DNA from: an uncultured Cryptobacterium sp.
Lineage (GTDB): Bacteria; Actinomycetota; Coriobacteriia; Coriobacteriales; Eggerthellaceae
Length of the DNA: 64,000 nucleotides
Assembly (NCBI GenBank): GCA_958410215.1
Contig: CATYOF010000012.1
Coordinates: 4,896 to 68,895, forward strand
Direction of reading: 5' to 3'
Under the pieces are notes generated by a model, which was given only the letters and a program-made list of their open reading frames with translations, was not told where the DNA came from and made no database searches. Shown here piece by piece: positions 1-9,152 of this stretch (its first letter is position 1; each line of letters begins with the position of its first letter). The position numbers and the translations under genes are program-made.

Positions 1-2378
1 TTTTCAACCGCAAACAGCATCATAAGAACAGTAGCAAATACAGGAATTAACAAGGCAAGTGCCAAAACAAAACGCTTACCCTTTTCGTAACGCCGCTTAT
101 ATTCTTCAAAACGCTGCAATATTGCCTGTCTAAATTCCTTCTGATTAGCAAGCGCCTCCAAAAGCAAAGAGCTGCGATAACGACGAGCAGGAAGTTCCGC
201 TTCTTCTCCGTTAATAAGATCACTTTCTTTAATTTGAGAGGCAACCATCCGATTAAGATTTACAAAATACGGTCTTAAAACCAGCCCTAAAAGAAGGAAA
301 AGCACTAGGAACAAAAGTAACACGCCCATATATTGCAGCCATTGCATGCCATAGAATCCTGCGATAGTTTCTCGCAATGCGTTGATACCATATGTAAAAG
401 GGAAAAGCGGGTATATTCCCTGGAAAAATTCTGGGGTCATTTCAATGGGATACAAACCTGTTGCACCGGGTATTTGAACAAAGATCAAAATGACACAGAG
501 ACCCTTGCCAACATGCTGCAACAAAACTGCCAAGCCGTACTGAATACAAAGATACGTCAAGGATGCCACCACTGAAGTAAGGTAGAACAAAGGAATACTT
601 GCTACCTCTACTCCTAGAACAAGGTTTCCACTACAACATACTATGGCCTGGAGCGCAGCAAATACCGCCAAGAATAGCAAACGTCCCCCATAACTTTGCC
701 GCGCAGTTAACTGAGGTATTCCTTCTCTGTCAACTTCTTGTCGCAAAATTACAAGCAACATGAATACGCCAATCCACAGCGTTAAGTTCATAAACAACGG
801 AGCCATAGCACTGCCGTATGAATTAACAGAATACAAAGAAACCGTATCAATTTTCGCAGGGGAGAACATGAAATCGGACACCTTATTAGGATCGATGCCT
901 TCTTCTCCCAGCAATTCCTCAAGCGCGTTTGAGGTGCTCAACGCTGCCACATCGATCTTCACCGATTCAATATCGCCCGAAAACCCTTCCAGTAACGCCA
1001 CCGTATCCGAAAGAGTTCCCGCCGTTTGATCCAATGTGGCGCTCAGCTGGTCAAGCTCCGCAATTCCCTTATCTATCAAAACGGTTTGTGTGCCTACTGC
1101 CGTGGATAAATCCAACAACGTATTCGAAAGACCGCTAGCAGTAGTGCTTAAGGCTGGAAACGTAGTAGAAACCAAAGTGGCGCGATAGTCATCATGGGCG
1201 CCTAACACACCCTGCAAAGCTTGGGAGGTATCATCGGATGCCTGAGAAACATCACTTGCCGCCTGCTTGATTGAAGGATACGACGATTCCAACCCTTCCA
1301 CCGCAGTATTCAAAGAATCATTCTGTGCTTGAAGAGATTCAATGGATTGTAAAAGCGCATCTTTATCGGCACCTTCTGGAAGGGACTCTGAAAGCGTGGT
1401 CAGTCCTTCAATAACGCTTTTATTGAGATCAACCAGTGCCTTACCCTGATCAACCGCCCCCGATACTCCCCCCTCAGCACTTGAAAGCGCGCCGGAAACA
1501 CTACCTATCGCGTCGTTGGTATGAGCCACTGCCTGTGAAGCAAGTGCTGAGGATTTATCAAAGGTATCCATAAACGAAGTTGTAAAGGGGCCCAATGCTT
1601 TCTGAGTAGACGTAAGTAATTGAGAAGAATCATCAAGCTCTGTTTGAAGCGTATTGGTATCCTCTTTTGCTTGCTGTAATAACCCCTTAGCATCCTGCGC
1701 TTTCGCCGAGGCATCGCCTGCCGCAGTTTGTAAGTCCTCTACGCTGCTCTGAACTCCCTCAAGCGATGACTGCACCTGCCCTAATTTTGTAACTATTCCC
1801 GATTGTGCCTCATTTAGTTTACCGTTGCTTTGTTGAAGCGCTTCATCAAATTGAGTTGCCAGCGTTTTGCTTACTACTGACACGAAGGAATCATTAATAG
1901 TTTGATCAAGCGAATTGGCACCACTATCCGTTACTTTAGTGGATACCCCACCCACTTTTTCATTGACGTAATACTGCAAGGTAGGTTGCTGAAAATCGCC
2001 CGTTAACAGCGTTAAGGTGTCAGAGGAAAAATCGGAAGGAATGATAAATGCAGCATACGCCTTACCAGAACGCACTTCCTCAAGCGCTTGATCACGATCG
2101 GTAAACACCCAGCCTAATTGAGTGTTTTGAGAAAGCTCTTCTACAATTTCGTTCCCCATGTTAAGTGAGCCAGTAAGATCTGAGCTTGATCCGCTATCTT
2201 CATTAACCACACAAACCCGCATATTGCCCGTATGATCATAGGGGTTCCAAAATCCTGCAACATTAAACCAGGTATACAACGAAGGAAGCAGTACCAACAC
2301 TATAACTACTACCAGCGCCGCGGGTGCTTTAATAAGCCGCTTAAAATCGCGTTTGAGAAGCAATAGTACATTTTTCAT
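1..2378 (-). CDS. YhgE/Pip domain membrane protein (partial, C-terminus off the left edge)
   Basis: At least 792 codons stay open from an ATG at 2378, which has a GGGAGG ribosome site, to the window edge. The N-terminus has one membrane segment (about residues 18-38) followed by the YhgE/Pip-like extracytoplasmic start (NVAGFWNPYDHTGNMRV). Next comes a long Ser/Thr/Ala/Gln-rich coiled-coil-like region, about residues 180-510. The C-terminal half has several hydrophobic segments typical of ABC-2-type exporters. The final visible part is a charged loop and another membrane segment, so only the end is missing. Family members are linked to phage adsorption and to export of proteins or lipids, for example in type VII secretion (EsaA/YueB-like). 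The substrate here is unknown. It is transcribed divergently from helD. Confidence 0.85.
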   Translation of the reverse strand, partial: MKNVLLLLKRDFKRLIKAPAALVVVIVLVLLPSLYTWFNVAGFWNPYDHTGNMRVCVVNEDSGSSSDLTGSLNMGNEIVEELSQNTQLGWVFTDRDQALEEVRSGKAYAAFIIPSDFSSDTLTLLTGDFQQPTLQYYVNEKVGGVSTKVTDSGANSLDQTINDSFVSVVSKTLATQFDEALQQSNGKLNEAQSGIVTKLGQVQSSLEGVQSSVEDLQTAAGDASAKAQDAKGLLQQAKEDTNTLQTELDDSSQLLTSTQKALGPFTTSFMDTFDKSSALASQAVAHTNDAIGSVSGALSSAEGGVSGAVDQGKALVDLNKSVIEGLTTLSESLPEGADKDALLQSIESLQAQNDSLNTAVEGLESSYPSIKQAASDVSQASDDTSQALQGVLGAHDDYRATLVSTTFPALSTTASGLSNTLLDLSTAVGTQTVLIDKGIAELDQLSATLDQTAGTLSDTVALLEGFSGDIESVKIDVAALSTSNALEELLGEEGIDPNKVSDFMFSPAKIDTVSLYSVNSYGSAMAPLFMNLTLWIGVFMLLVILRQEVDREGIPQLTARQSYGGRLLFLAVFAALQAIVCCSGNLVLGVEVASIPLFYLTSVVASLTYLCIQYGLAVLLQHVGKGLCVILIFVQIPGATGLYPIEMTPEFFQGIYPLFPFTYGINALRETIAGFYGMQWLQYMGVLLLFLVLFLLLGLVLRPYFVNLNRMVASQIKESDLINGEEAELPARRYRSSLLLEALANQKEFRQAILQRFEEYKRRYEKGKRFVLALALLIPVFATVLMMLFAVE

Positions 2379-2429
2379 AGACGCTTTCCTCCCTTCGTCG
2401 TAATAGAGTTTTATCACTTTAGTGCGCAC

Positions 2430-2461
2430 TTTACCTTACCGAGGTAAACAGAAGGTGTCAA
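2430..2461 (-). promoter_or_regulatory. Promoter and overlapping operator of the YhgE/Pip gene
   Basis: On the minus strand a perfect TTGACA -35 (2456-2461) lies 17 bases from a TAAGGT -10 (2433-2438). A 7-bp inverted repeat, TTTACCT-N5-AGGTAAA (2430-2448), covers the -10 and part of the spacer. A separate 10-bp palindrome AGTGCGCACT sits at 2421-2430. The layout suits a dimeric repressor such as TetR or MarR type, but no such regulator gene is visible here. The rest of the 314-base gap up to helD contains only the helD promoter and a short direct repeat (TCCTTACA twice, near 2570). Confidence 0.5.
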
Positions 2462-2634
2462 AATAAATACACACTTGTTGCATAACTGTAAATCTGGACG
2501 TGCGACAAAGCAGGTCCCTTTCAATAAACGTCCTATAAAGCACAAAGATTTGCCTTTCCTGTTCCTTACACGTCCTTACAGAAACACCTTCCGTTAAAGA
2601 ACTTCACAAAATACCAACTTTAGCGTCGGACTAT

Positions 2635-2663
2635 TTCACACGCACCTTCGAAAACGCTATGAT
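2635..2663 (+). promoter_or_regulatory. Putative sigma-70-type promoter of helD
   Basis: TTCACA (2635-2640) and TATGAT (2658-2663) are separated by 17 bases. They lie about 30 bases upstream of the chosen helD start. No rifamycin-associated element like that of Streptomyces HelR was recognised. Confidence 0.4.
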
Positions 2664-2692
2664 ATTAAACCCCCTAAATGAAAGGATGCGAC

Positions 2693-4846
2693 ATGACTGA
2701 CAACGTCAAGGAACCTGAAACCACCCTGGCAGACGATCCCGTTTTTGCCGCTGAACAGGCCCACCTTTCTAAAACGTACGAAACAATGCTCTCCATGCAG
2801 GATGCCGTAGTTGCTCGCATGCAAAAAACCGCGGCAACCGCAGAAGACTACAAGCGCTCCATGGCAGATGAGGCCACGTCGAACTTTGCAAGTGAAGGCG
2901 AAGCACAGGAAACGTATATCGAATACGCCAACCTAAATAGCGTTATTGATGCGCTTAATCAATCGCAACAAGTTGACGCAGAAAAGTTGTCTAACATTGA
3001 GCTGTTAAAGCCTCAGCCCTATTTCGCAAAGGTTGCACTTCAATTTAAACCAGGCGCAGAACCTAAAGAAGTCTACATTGGCAACGCAGGCATTTCCGAT
3101 GATTCCTACCATCGTCTTATTGTTGACTGGCGATCCCCCGTGGCGGAGGTTTACTACAACCAATCCAACGGTCCTACTTCATACAAAGCCAACGGTCGCA
3201 CTATTTCTTGCGATTTAAAACTGCGTCGTCAGTTTGACATTACCGAAGATACCCTTCATGCATACTTCGATACCACAGTAGCTATTCAGGATGAATTGCT
3301 GCTTCGTTCCTTGTCGCAGCAGCGCACCTCCCAGATGAGCGCTATTACCACGACCATCCAAAAGGAACAAAACGAAGTTATCCGTCACGAAGATGTACCC
3401 GCTCTGCTGGTCAACGGTATTGCAGGAAGCGGTAAAACGTCGGTTTTGTTGCAGCGTATTGCGTATCTGTTCTACCAAAACCGGGAAAGTCTGAATCCCG
3501 AACAGGTGTACCTTATTACCCCTAACCCCGTGTTTAGAAGCTATATTGATAATGTGTTGCCTGACATGGGTGAAAAGAATCCCCACATTTTAACGTGGGC
3601 AGAATTTGCCGACTACGTAGTTCCCGAAGGGCGTGTGTTCGATCATTTCCATACCTCTATGGACGTTTTGGAGCACATCGATGTCGCTTTGGCGGATTTA
3701 AAATTCACCGAAAAGGATTTCCGCGATATTACCCTGCAAGGGATAACGTTAATTTCGGCAAATCAGATAAACAAAATTGCTGCTCGGTATAAAAATGTAC
3801 CTGCTGGCCCCCGCCTTATTACGCTTATTCGCGAAGAATTGGAAGATCGCTTTGAAAGTCGTTTGGGACAAATGGCAGGCGTCACTCAATTCCAAGACGA
3901 AGTAAGTGCCTTAAGTTACAATCAGCAGCTTGCACTCTTTGGCGAGCCAGCCCTTATGGATACCGAAGAACAGGCAAAAAGCTATACGCTCACCTACCTT
4001 AACTACCGTTTCGGTGAAGCACGAAACACCATTCGCTTGAACCATTGGGTGCGCGTTGACCGCATAGCAAAGCGCTTGCTTTCCATCGATAATCTGTCAT
4101 TTTTGGAATGGCTGTACATGAAAGTAGCCTGCACCGGGCTTTGCAACGATGAAGCACGTTTTGTCATGATTGACGAAGTGCAGGACTATTCTCCTGCCCA
4201 GCTTGCCGTACTGGCTCGCTATTATCAGCGCGCCCACTTCCTTTTACTCGGCGATGAAAATCAGGCAATTGGACGCCATACGTCCACCTTTGAAGAAGTG
4301 CGCCACGTATTTGAAACCTATCGCGGCAGCCTTGAGGAATGCTTCCTTATGACCAGCTATCGTTCAACCCCAGCTATTACAAAGCTGTTTGCGCGACTTG
4401 CGCAAAACAATACCAGCATGAGCATTTCTTCTGTTCAGCGCAGCGACAAAGAACCAGAACTGGTGGTGTACCACAACGAAGAAGAGCTTCAAGAAACTCT
4501 TGCGCGCCTTATACAGGAAAACCACCAGTCGCAAGGGCTAACTGCAGTGGTAGTTAACAACAATGAAGAATTAACCGACATGTGGAACACCTTGCAAACC
4601 TTGGTTCCCCATGATCAGCTGTACTTTATTACCGATGGAAGTACCTTACCCGAACACGGCGTTTTGCTTATTGATTTAATGCTGGCAAAGGGTTTGGAAT
4701 TCGATAACGTTATTATTCCCGATGCGGATGTAACAACCTATCCTGAAACCGACCTGGCCCGCCGCCAGTTGTATACCGCAATTTCTCGCGCAACTAATAC
4801 AGTTTCGCTGCTTGCAGAAAAAGAGTTCACTCCCCTTTTAGCTTAA
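2693..4846 (+). CDS. helD: HelD/HelR-type RNA polymerase recycling ATPase (UvrD-like)
   Basis: A 717-residue superfamily-1 ATPase. It has an N-terminal coiled-coil arm (about residues 20-100), the family-typical VDWRSPVAEVYY stretch, a Walker A GIAGSGKTS near residue 243 and a Walker B-like DEVQDYS near 492. The late helicase motif around AKGLEFDNVIIPD and the arginine-finger region TAISRATNT are near the end. Known HelD proteins enter the channels of RNA polymerase and free it from stalled complexes; the actinobacterial HelR branch can also protect it from rifamycins. The ATG at 2693 has AAAGGA six bases upstream, so it is preferred over an ATG at 2678 without a site. It converges on the rhomboid gene with only two bases between stop codons. 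Confidence 0.88.
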   Translation: MTDNVKEPETTLADDPVFAAEQAHLSKTYETMLSMQDAVVARMQKTAATAEDYKRSMADEATSNFASEGEAQETYIEYANLNSVIDALNQSQQVDAEKLSNIELLKPQPYFAKVALQFKPGAEPKEVYIGNAGISDDSYHRLIVDWRSPVAEVYYNQSNGPTSYKANGRTISCDLKLRRQFDITEDTLHAYFDTTVAIQDELLLRSLSQQRTSQMSAITTTIQKEQNEVIRHEDVPALLVNGIAGSGKTSVLLQRIAYLFYQNRESLNPEQVYLITPNPVFRSYIDNVLPDMGEKNPHILTWAEFADYVVPEGRVFDHFHTSMDVLEHIDVALADLKFTEKDFRDITLQGITLISANQINKIAARYKNVPAGPRLITLIREELEDRFESRLGQMAGVTQFQDEVSALSYNQQLALFGEPALMDTEEQAKSYTLTYLNYRFGEARNTIRLNHWVRVDRIAKRLLSIDNLSFLEWLYMKVACTGLCNDEARFVMIDEVQDYSPAQLAVLARYYQRAHFLLLGDENQAIGRHTSTFEEVRHVFETYRGSLEECFLMTSYRSTPAITKLFARLAQNNTSMSISSVQRSDKEPELVVYHNEEELQETLARLIQENHQSQGLTAVVVNNNEELTDMWNTLQTLVPHDQLYFITDGSTLPEHGVLLIDLMLAKGLEFDNVIIPDADVTTYPETDLARRQLYTAISRATNTVSLLAEKEFTPLLA

Positions 4847-4848
4847 AA

Positions 4849-5652
4849 CTAGAAAAGTTGAATAAATGCGGCCCCTATGCTGGTTGCCAGTACATGCGCA
4901 ATAGCAAGTACCCACACCACCGAAACACCAATACGCACCGCTAGGGGCACGCGCAAGTTTTTACTTGGGATCATAAACATAGCAAGCAGGCCACCAAGAG
5001 CGCCACCCAAGTGACCACTTACTGAAATACTGGGCATCAAAAGCGTATATACAATATTAATTGCGATGATGCTAAGCATTCCCTTGCTGTACTGCAGGAA
5101 AAACGCCCGGTTTCGCTTGGATAAAATACCCAATAACGCAGCGGCTACAAATAAGCCGAAGATGCTGGTAGAAGCACCGGCGCTTACGTAGTAGCTGCCC
5201 GTCATCATGTCTACCATGTAGCAAAGGGCGTTACCCGTAATTCCCGCCACAAAATACAGCAAAAGATAATTCCAACGACCAAGTAACTGTTCTAGCAATA
5301 CGCCGCAGCTATACAAGGCACCCATATTAAACAACAGATGCATGAAGTCCACATGCAAAAACATGGGAGCCACGAAACGATACCAATCTGCAGGACTTCC
5401 AATAGCGGGAGCATACATGGCACCCATATCAAACAACACCATGGTAGAAATCGACGTATTGAAGCCCGATTTCAGAACTTCAATCACATAAATCACAACG
5501 CACATCGCAATAAGAACCAGCGTTACAATGCAGGAGCCATACTTTTCCATAAAGGAAGGCTGACTTGCCTTCATCATGCGCTTTAATTGTTCATCATCAA
5601 TTACTTGACGCTGGCCGGAACGATTATCGTAAGAAGGAATCTGATCAGTCAC
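4849..5652 (-). CDS. Rhomboid family intramembrane serine protease
   Basis: A 267-residue protein with a cytosolic N-terminus (about 40 residues) and six to seven membrane segments. The rhomboid signature is present: HxxxxHxxxN at His100/His105/Asn109, the nucleophile Ser161 in GASTSIFG, and His214 in SGHLGGALGG. The residue after Ser161 is Thr rather than the usual Gly, a mild departure. Rhomboids cleave membrane-anchored substrates within the bilayer; no substrate can be inferred from the context. Translation starts at GTG (5652). It appears monocistronic, facing helD tail to tail. Confidence 0.9.
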   Translation of the reverse strand: MTDQIPSYDNRSGQRQVIDDEQLKRMMKASQPSFMEKYGSCIVTLVLIAMCVVIYVIEVLKSGFNTSISTMVLFDMGAMYAPAIGSPADWYRFVAPMFLHVDFMHLLFNMGALYSCGVLLEQLLGRWNYLLLYFVAGITGNALCYMVDMMTGSYYVSAGASTSIFGLFVAAALLGILSKRNRAFFLQYSKGMLSIIAINIVYTLLMPSISVSGHLGGALGGLLAMFMIPSKNLRVPLAVRIGVSVVWVLAIAHVLATSIGAAFIQLF

Positions 5653-5806
5653 AAAGGACCCTTTCGAAATTTGTCATTCATAATAGTATTCGCTAGGATA
5701 CCATCAACTGCGATAAAGACGGTGTTACAACCAAAACACTACATCATCTTCGCCGAATAATCTCTCAGCCTTTAAGGCATATTGAAAAGCAAACCAAGGA
5801 GTAAAC

Positions 5807-6436
5807 ATGGCTTCGTATCTTACGATAGAAGGGCAAGCAGAAGCAGAAATAGAAGAAAAGAAAAGCAAATTTATTGCCCAGCTTTGCCATGTTGAAACCG
5901 AAGAAGAAGCGCTAGCCTTCCTTGAAGAAATACGTGCTCGTCACCGTATGGCACGCCATAACGTGTATGCCTATATTCTTCGTGGATCGGGTGCTACTCC
6001 ACGTATTCGTTATTCAGATGATGGTGAACCGCAAAAAACAGCAGGACTTCCCACGCTACAGGTACTCCAACACGCTGAATTAACTGATGTTATTGTGGTG
6101 GTTACCCGCTATTTTGGGGGAACTCTCTTGGGTACGGGTGGACTGGTACGTGCCTACACCCAAGCAACCCAAGCAGGAATTGAAGCCGCCCATAAGGTAA
6201 CCATTTCTCAATGCATCGATATAACTATTACGCTGCCTTATTCGATGTATGATCAGCTTAATCATTTACTCGGAAACTACGAAACAAAAGTTATTTCAAC
6301 TGAATACACTGATGTCATTACGATAGTAGTCCGTATGCTTTTAGGCAGCGAAGAACCTTTACTCAAAGCTCTCACTGAACTTATGCACGGAAAGGAACAG
6401 GTGCAGGTTTCAGATCCATTCGATGCACCGTTTTAA
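5807..6436 (+). CDS. YigZ/IMPACT family protein
   Basis: A 209-residue UPF0029/IMPACT family protein. The N-terminal domain has the conserved HNVYAYIL, RYSDDGEPQKTAGLP and VVTRYFGGTLLGTGGLVRAY blocks; a C-terminal ferredoxin-like domain (DUF1949 type) follows. The E. coli homologue YigZ has no settled enzymatic role, and the eukaryotic relative IMPACT acts in translational control. An AAGGAG site lies five bases before the ATG. The gene is probably transcribed alone and converges on queF. Confidence 0.88.
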   Translation: MASYLTIEGQAEAEIEEKKSKFIAQLCHVETEEEALAFLEEIRARHRMARHNVYAYILRGSGATPRIRYSDDGEPQKTAGLPTLQVLQHAELTDVIVVVTRYFGGTLLGTGGLVRAYTQATQAGIEAAHKVTISQCIDITITLPYSMYDQLNHLLGNYETKVISTEYTDVITIVVRMLLGSEEPLLKALTELMHGKEQVQVSDPFDAPF

Positions 6437-6533
6437 AACTTCCATTCGTCCTCTACCGAGTGAAAGCCCAACTAGCACGAAAGCCCTAAAGCAACTAAAC
6501 ACTCATCCTGAAGAGGCGCATCCTAAATCAAAA

Positions 6534-6561
6534 AGAACCCCGCAGTGCAACGGAGTTCTTG
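6534..6561 (-). terminator. Rho-independent terminator of the dapL-que operon
   Basis: AAGAACCCCG pairs with CGGAGTTCTT with one mismatch. Read on the minus strand, the stem is followed directly by TTTTTGATTT, so it serves queF. In the plus direction the T-run starts only about 12 bases later and is weaker for yigZ. Confidence 0.7.
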
Positions 6562-6588
6562 CATACAGATTGGTTTTTCTCTTTGCTT

Positions 6589-7110
6589 TTAGCGATTGTC
6601 TACCGTTTCGGGATACATATCATGATGAGCAAGACGATCCCATGCTACTTGCGCCCATTTTGTTCCGGGGCGACCATAGTTACAATACGGATCAATTGAG
6701 ATACCCCCACGAGGAGTAAACTTCCCCCATACTTCAATGTAGCGAGGATCCATAAGCTTAATAAGGTCCTTCATAATGATGTTCATGCAGTCCTCATGAA
6801 AATCGCCATGATTTCTAAAGCTAAACAGATAAAGTTTTAAACTTTTGGACTCCACCATACGCACATCAGGAACATACGAAATATAAATAGTTGCAAAATC
6901 AGGCTGACCCGTAATAGGACAAAGACTAGTAAATTCAGGGCAATTGAACTTTACAAAATAATCGTTTTCCTGGTGTTTGTTTTCAAAGGTTTCCAACACC
7001 TCAGGAGCATAGTCATCGGGATAGTGATTGGTCTTGGAACCAAGCAAGGTTAAATCGGATACTTCTTGTGACGTGCGACCAGTATTTACAGCAGAAGTGC
7101 TTGTATTCAT
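6589..7110 (-). CDS. queF: NADPH-dependent 7-cyano-7-deazaguanine reductase (QueF)
   Basis: This enzyme reduces the nitrile of preQ0 to the amine preQ1, the last free-base step of queuosine synthesis. At 173 residues it is the short, single-domain QueF. The nucleophilic Cys64 and the general acid Asp71 lie in TSLCPITGQPD, and the NADPH-binding block VESKSLKLYLFSFRNHGDFHED follows. It is the last gene of dapL-queD-queE-queC-queF, 26 bases after queC, and is followed by a terminator. The ribosome site is weak (GAGAAAG). Confidence 0.95.
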   Translation of the reverse strand: MNTSTSAVNTGRTSQEVSDLTLLGSKTNHYPDDYAPEVLETFENKHQENDYFVKFNCPEFTSLCPITGQPDFATIYISYVPDVRMVESKSLKLYLFSFRNHGDFHEDCMNIIMKDLIKLMDPRYIEVWGKFTPRGGISIDPYCNYGRPGTKWAQVAWDRLAHHDMYPETVDNR

Positions 7111-7136
7111 TATTATTACTTTCTCTTTCTCTTATC

Positions 7137-7817
7137 CTAGCGAACAAGAGGATCAATAATTCCGTTGAGCTCAAACGCCCGTGCCCTATCGATACAGGTA
7201 GCGCAAACCCCACAGGGCTTATCACCTCCTTCATAGCATGACCAGGTAAGCTCATAGGGGACGTTCAGCTCCAAACCTTTTTTTACAATATCAGCTTTCG
7301 ACCACTGTACAAAGGGAGCTTCCATATGAAGTTCGCCACCCGTTCCTAAAACGATAGCTTCATTCATAGCGTTCACAAAATCCAAGGAACAATCTGGATA
7401 GGCATTCCCCGCCCAATCATCATGATGAGCGCCATAATACAATACCGAACATTCAAGGGATAATGCCATAGAAACGGCACTTGATAAGAACAGCCCGTTT
7501 CTGAAGGGAACATAGGTACTTACCAACGAAGTGGACGATTGTTCTAATTGCTCGGCATAACTTTCCTTAGGAATGTCTTGATCAGAATGAGCAAGCAAAG
7601 AGCACGAACTGTCGGAAAATATAGCTGATAAATCCAAAAAACGCTGCTCAACGCCATAATAGCGGGCAACATCGCGTGCTGCTTTTAACTCTTTTTCGTG
7701 ACGTTGGCCATAGGAAATGCTCAGCGCATACACATTTTCATTTCCGAATTTTTCCACCGCCAGAGCAAGTAAGGTGGTTGAATCTAACCCACCCGAACAC
7801 AATACCAGTGCGCGCAC
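7137..7817 (-). CDS. queC: 7-cyano-7-deazaguanine synthase (QueC)
   Basis: This enzyme makes preQ0 from 7-carboxy-7-deazaguanine and ammonia using ATP. The PP-loop SGGLDS is at residues 8-13. A C-terminal zinc site is formed by Cys194, Cys202, Cys205 and Cys208 (SCYEGGDKPCGVCATC), complete for the family. Length, 226 residues, is normal. The start is GTG at 7817, preceded by AAAGGAG that overlaps the end of queE. Only three bases separate it from the queE stop, so the two are probably translationally coupled. Confidence 0.95.
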   Translation of the reverse strand: MRALVLCSGGLDSTTLLALAVEKFGNENVYALSISYGQRHEKELKAARDVARYYGVEQRFLDLSAIFSDSSCSLLAHSDQDIPKESYAEQLEQSSTSLVSTYVPFRNGLFLSSAVSMALSLECSVLYYGAHHDDWAGNAYPDCSLDFVNAMNEAIVLGTGGELHMEAPFVQWSKADIVKKGLELNVPYELTWSCYEGGDKPCGVCATCIDRARAFELNGIIDPLVR

Positions 7818-7820
7818 GCG

Positions 7821-8693
7821 TTACACTCCTTTATCCACATGAGGCCAAATAGTTTTATGTAGCTGCAATTGCAAGCGAACCGTTGAGAGCGCATGAGCTT
7901 CCATAAACGCCACAATATCAGCAGGATCAATACAGCTAAAAACAGGGCTAAACAACACTTCACACTTAGAAGTAAGGTCGAATTCGCGAATGCGTGTAAG
8001 GGCAGCTTCTAAATCTTCCCTACCCGCAACCACAAACTTCACCACGTCATCAGGTGTTAGAAGCTCGTAGTTGCTCTCAAGCATTTCGGCAAACATGCCA
8101 CTGCTTGGAAGTTTACAATCAACCGTAAACGCAATCGTGGTTGGTATCGTTGCCCTTTCAGCCAAGGCCTGGCGAAGCTGATGCAACTGCATCAAATCAA
8201 GCGATCCATTTGTTTCGAGTTCCACCACACGCTTGGTTAAACTATCGAAATTTGTAGCTACTGCAGTACGCTGAGTTTGCCCTTGGTCTTCGGAAAGAGC
8301 TGCTCGCAAAGCGCATCCAGGCGAATTGCTTGGTAAGCCACATCCCCAATCAGGCGAAAGGACTAATGCCTCTACCAGCTTATCAAGACCTGGTTGCAAT
8401 GCTGGTTCCCCACCAGTAAGCGTTACGCAAGAAACGCAGGTGCTTTTAACCCAAGAAACCAGATCTGAAACACGTAAGGTTTCGTGAGGACAAGAATCTT
8501 CATTCGCCCAAAAGGTATCGCACCAAGAACAGGCCAGATTGCAGCCAGCCATGCGAATGAAAGCCGCAAGACGTCCTGCCCGCAACCCTTCCCCATTAAT
8601 GGAAACGAAACGCTCTACCACCGGAAAGGAAGGCCCTCCGTCACGGTTGGTAGCAAGCGTTTCGTTAGAAAATTCTTCTTCAGTAAAGCTCAT
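7821..8693 (-). CDS. queE: 7-carboxy-7-deazaguanine synthase (QueE), with an internal insertion
   Basis: A radical SAM enzyme that contracts the ring of 6-carboxytetrahydropterin to 7-carboxy-7-deazaguanine. The CxxxCxxC cluster site is at Cys51, Cys55 and Cys58 (CNLACSWCD), the substrate-facing SINGEG motif comes before it, and TLTGGEP follows. With the ATG at 8693 the protein has 290 residues. An upstream in-frame TTG at 8735 would add 14 residues and overlap queD, and is less likely. About 45 extra residues (roughly 111-155, bases 8229-8363) interrupt the usual path between the KLVEAL helix and the VELETNG strand. Confidence 0.9.
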   Translation of the reverse strand: MSFTEEEFSNETLATNRDGGPSFPVVERFVSINGEGLRAGRLAAFIRMAGCNLACSWCDTFWANEDSCPHETLRVSDLVSWVKSTCVSCVTLTGGEPALQPGLDKLVEALVLSPDWGCGLPSNSPGCALRAALSEDQGQTQRTAVATNFDSLTKRVVELETNGSLDLMQLHQLRQALAERATIPTTIAFTVDCKLPSSGMFAEMLESNYELLTPDDVVKFVVAGREDLEAALTRIREFDLTSKCEVLFSPVFSCIDPADIVAFMEAHALSTVRLQLQLHKTIWPHVDKGV

Positions 8694-8722
8694 TGATGTT
8701 AACTCTCGCGCGTTTTGTATGC

Positions 8723-9145
8723 TTATTCCCCACAATAAATAGCACAGTTATTAGGGGTTTCATATACTTCAATTTCAGAAACCGGTAAACCAGCTTCTTC
8801 CAAACGACCATAAAAATAACGAGCTAAATTTTCTGCCGTCGTACGAAACGGCATGATGGTTAGAACAAACCCTTCCTTTTCAAGGCAAGAAAGCGTTTCT
8901 GGCATGAGGGATCCTTCTTCAATGATAAACGAATGGTCTAATTCTTCCGTTAACGCACGCAGTGCGTGTTTAAATTCACCAAAATCAATCACCATATCTT
9001 TATGGGTGCCTTCTTTACACAACTCTTCTTGGGAAAGATAGGCAACCACACGCCAACGATGACCATGAAGGTTTTCGCACTTACCATGATAATCCGTTAA
9101 AAAGTGAGCAGCATCAAAGCTACTTTCTGTTTTCAGTTTATACAT
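8723..9145 (-). CDS. queD: 6-carboxy-5,6,7,8-tetrahydropterin synthase (QueD)
   Basis: This enzyme converts dihydroneopterin triphosphate to 6-carboxytetrahydropterin, the first committed step to preQ1. It has 140 residues. Zinc ligands His14, His27 and His29 are present in FDAAHF and LHGHRW, with catalytic Cys23 in GKCENLHGH; the late catalytic Glu region EIEVYETPNN is also present. It lies eight bases after dapL and 29 bases before the chosen queE start, so it belongs to the same transcript. Confidence 0.94.
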   Translation of the reverse strand: MYKLKTESSFDAAHFLTDYHGKCENLHGHRWRVVAYLSQEELCKEGTHKDMVIDFGEFKHALRALTEELDHSFIIEEGSLMPETLSCLEKEGFVLTIMPFRTTAENLARYFYGRLEEAGLPVSEIEVYETPNNCAIYCGE

Positions 9146-9152
9146 AGCCGTT

